A program made the position numbers and the translations under genes. A stretch of DNA of 7,255 bases, from NCBI GenBank assembly GCA_030533315.1, contig JAUNJL010000096.1:1-7255 (forward strand), given 5' to 3'. Below are positions 5,798 to 7,255 of the stretch, in pieces; positions within the stretch are counted from its first letter, which is position 1, and every line of letters starts with the position of its first letter. The notes beneath the pieces are model-generated. The model had not been told where the DNA came from. It was given only the letters and a program-made list of their open reading frames with translations, and made no database searches. Origin of the DNA: Eubacteriales bacterium (GTDB lineage: Bacteria; Bacillota_A; Clostridia; Lachnospirales; Lachnospiraceae).

Positions 5798-7255
5798 ATG
5801 CCAGGACAAAAACACTCAACCAACAAAGCGCTCCTTCTCCTGGTGGTCGCTCTCTGTCTGATCATCGGAGGAACCTTCACCAGGTCCTCCGCCATCATGA
5901 CGCCCCGGTCAAATCCAAACATGCAGGACATGTACGTGGCCAAAAACCAGGAGGATTCCCTGGACGCCCAGGCTTTTAGCGATCCGGCACCGGACGCCCC
6001 GGCTCAGCCCATTCAGGACGTCTCCACCCCCACGCCCGCTCCCACCCAGGAGCCCACTCCCACCGCTCCGCCGGAGCCCACCCCTGAGCCCGCCGTCCTG
6101 CCCCCCTCCTGGGAGGCCGCAGAAGGTGTGTGGACTCCCAGCGGAAGCAGCTGGTACTTTCTGGTAAACGGCTCCGCCCTGACGGGATGGCTCACGGACA
6201 CGGACAGCCACCGCTACTACTTTGACGCAAACGGCATTATGCAGACCGGATGGCTGGATGATCAGGGCATCCGTTACTATTTCAATGGGGACGGCGTGAT
6301 GCAGACCGGCGATGCGGTCATCGACGGACAGGTTTACCACTTCCGGCAGGACGGCGCCCTGGAAGGAGGCCCGATTCCCCTGGAGGAAGCGGCCGCAGCC
6401 AGGGAATTGCTGTTTTATGCAAAGGGTATCTCCGCTCCGGCCCAGGCGGCCGCCGCACAGGAGGTTCCCTCTGCTGCTCAGACGGCTCCCCCAGAAGATC
6501 CCGCCCAGGCACTCCCCACAGAGGACGCCGCTCAGGCGCCTCCTGCGGAGAACGCCGATCCCCCCGCCCAGACGTCCCCTGCGGCAGACGCCGCCCAGGT
6601 GCCCCCTGCGGAGGACGCCTCCGCTCCCCAGCCACAGACAACGGCAGTCAAAAAGGTGGCTCTCACCTTTGACGATGGCCCCAGTGACTTCACCGACCGC
6701 CTTTTGGACTGTCTGGAAGCCCATCAGGCAAAAGCCACCTTCTTCCTGGTGGGAAAAGAGGTGGAGTATTTTCCTGACCCGGTAAGACGCATGGAGGCCC
6801 TTGGATGCGAGATTGGAAACCATTCCTACGATCACACGGACCTTGCCACACTCTCCCCGGAGGAGATCGCCGATCAGATCGGCAGGACAGACCAGCTGAT
6901 CCTTGACCTTACCGGCCACGGATCCACAGTGGTACGTCCCCCTTACGGCAGCGTCAACGACACGGTCGCCTCCTCCATCACGGCCCCCATGATCCTGTGG
7001 ACCGTGGATCCCGAAGACTGGAATGAGGGAGAGGACGTGGACCGCATCGTCCAGACCGTCATGGAACAGGTCCAGGATGGCTCCATCATCCTGATGCACG
7101 ACATATTCAGGTCTTCCGTGGATGCGGCGGAGCTGCTCATCCCCCGTCTCATTGAGGAGGGCTATGAGCTGGTCACCATCCACCAGCTGGCTGCATCCTC
7201 CGGTACAGAACTGGCAGGCGGCTCCATCTATAACTCCTTCTCCCCCGCCCCTTGA
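5798..7255 (+). CDS. Anchored/secreted NodB polysaccharide deacetylase with choline-binding-type wall repeats
   Basis: This is a complete 485-residue protein whose TGA is the last codon of the window. It probably removes acetyl groups from N-acetylglucosamine (or N-acetylmuramic acid) in peptidoglycan or another glycan outside the cell. Residues 11-27 are a hydrophobic signal anchor after a short basic start; there is no lipobox. Then come a Thr/Pro-rich spacer (~75-103), three to four ~20-residue wall-binding repeats of the YYFDANGIMQTGW type (~111-190), an Ala/Pro/Glu linker with nine-residue repeats (~212-283), and the NodB domain (~285-465). All NodB motifs are present: TFDDGP with D292 and D293, HSYDH with metal ligands H342 and H346, RPPYG (380-384), DPEDW (404-408) and LMHD with H434. 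The SD AAGGAGG (5785-5791) lies 6 nt before the ATG. The exact substrate is not known. Confidence 0.93.
   Translation: MPGQKHSTNKALLLLVVALCLIIGGTFTRSSAIMTPRSNPNMQDMYVAKNQEDSLDAQAFSDPAPDAPAQPIQDVSTPTPAPTQEPTPTAPPEPTPEPAVLPPSWEAAEGVWTPSGSSWYFLVNGSALTGWLTDTDSHRYYFDANGIMQTGWLDDQGIRYYFNGDGVMQTGDAVIDGQVYHFRQDGALEGGPIPLEEAAAARELLFYAKGISAPAQAAAAQEVPSAAQTAPPEDPAQALPTEDAAQAPPAENADPPAQTSPAADAAQVPPAEDASAPQPQTTAVKKVALTFDDGPSDFTDRLLDCLEAHQAKATFFLVGKEVEYFPDPVRRMEALGCEIGNHSYDHTDLATLSPEEIADQIGRTDQLILDLTGHGSTVVRPPYGSVNDTVASSITAPMILWTVDPEDWNEGEDVDRIVQTVMEQVQDGSIILMHDIFRSSVDAAELLIPRLIEEGYELVTIHQLAASSGTELAGGSIYNSFSPAP
6473..6616 (+). repeat. Imperfect 27-bp tandem repeats coding for the AAQ-PP-ED linker
   Basis: Five units of nine codons follow the pattern x-A-Q-x-x-P-x-E/A-D/N (for example AAQTAPPED, PAQALPTED, AAQVPPAED). 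A three-codon insert (ADP) lies between units three and four. At the DNA level the units share GCC-CAG and CCT/CCC-GCG-GAG/GAC words but are not identical. They form the flexible linker between the wall-binding repeats and the NodB domain, and the number of units may vary between strains. Confidence 0.7.

Noticed and set aside
5909..7183. A 424-codon minus-strand frame opposite the deacetylase.
   Set aside because: It mirrors the Pro/Ala repeats as Gly-rich sequence and has no protein features of its own.

Overview
The window reads as a piece of a fairly GC-rich Firmicutes chromosome, most likely a member of the Lachnospiraceae/Clostridia. The evidence is strong AGGAGG-type ribosome binding sites, SigA-like promoters, a LigA of a divergent form that I recall from Lachnospiraceae, a MetA with the acetyl-CoA signature, and a secreted NodB deacetylase with choline-binding-type wall repeats. 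I see no mobile element, CRISPR array, tRNA or rRNA. The genes are chromosomal housekeeping and cell-envelope genes. The less ordinary material is in the spaces between them.

Layout. Bases 1-179 hold a promoter (TTGCCA, 17 bp, TAAAAT) whose -10 lies inside a perfect 15-bp dyad. A ~105-nt leader that can fold into two nested stems follows. At 180-1343 (+) is a class I PLP aminotransferase. It converges, across a 66-bp GC-rich hairpin region, on three minus-strand genes transcribed in the order rluF (5439-4675), ligA (4482-2503), metA (2330-1410). A clear SigA-like promoter (TTGCGG, 17 bp, TATAAT) sits just upstream of rluF. I find no convincing promoter in the 192-bp and 172-bp gaps, so the three genes may share a transcript. 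Bases 5452-5797 are a divergent intergenic region with a second, plus-strand promoter. From 5798 to the last base (7255) runs a complete gene for a membrane-anchored or secreted polysaccharide deacetylase.

Functional links. metA (homoserine acylation for methionine) and possibly the aminotransferase belong to amino-acid metabolism. ligA and rluF are DNA and ribosome maintenance genes, and the deacetylase acts at the cell wall. The window does not form one pathway.

Points of most interest: (1) the region just after ligA is a degenerate tandem copy, about 95 bp, of the ligA 3' end, and it differs from the original only by transitions over 62 aligned bases; (2) the aminotransferase leader looks like an unassigned cis-regulatory RNA under a promoter with an operator-like dyad; (3) LigA lacks several residues that are normally invariant in the NAD-ligase active site. 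I do not see a clearly new multi-gene system here.
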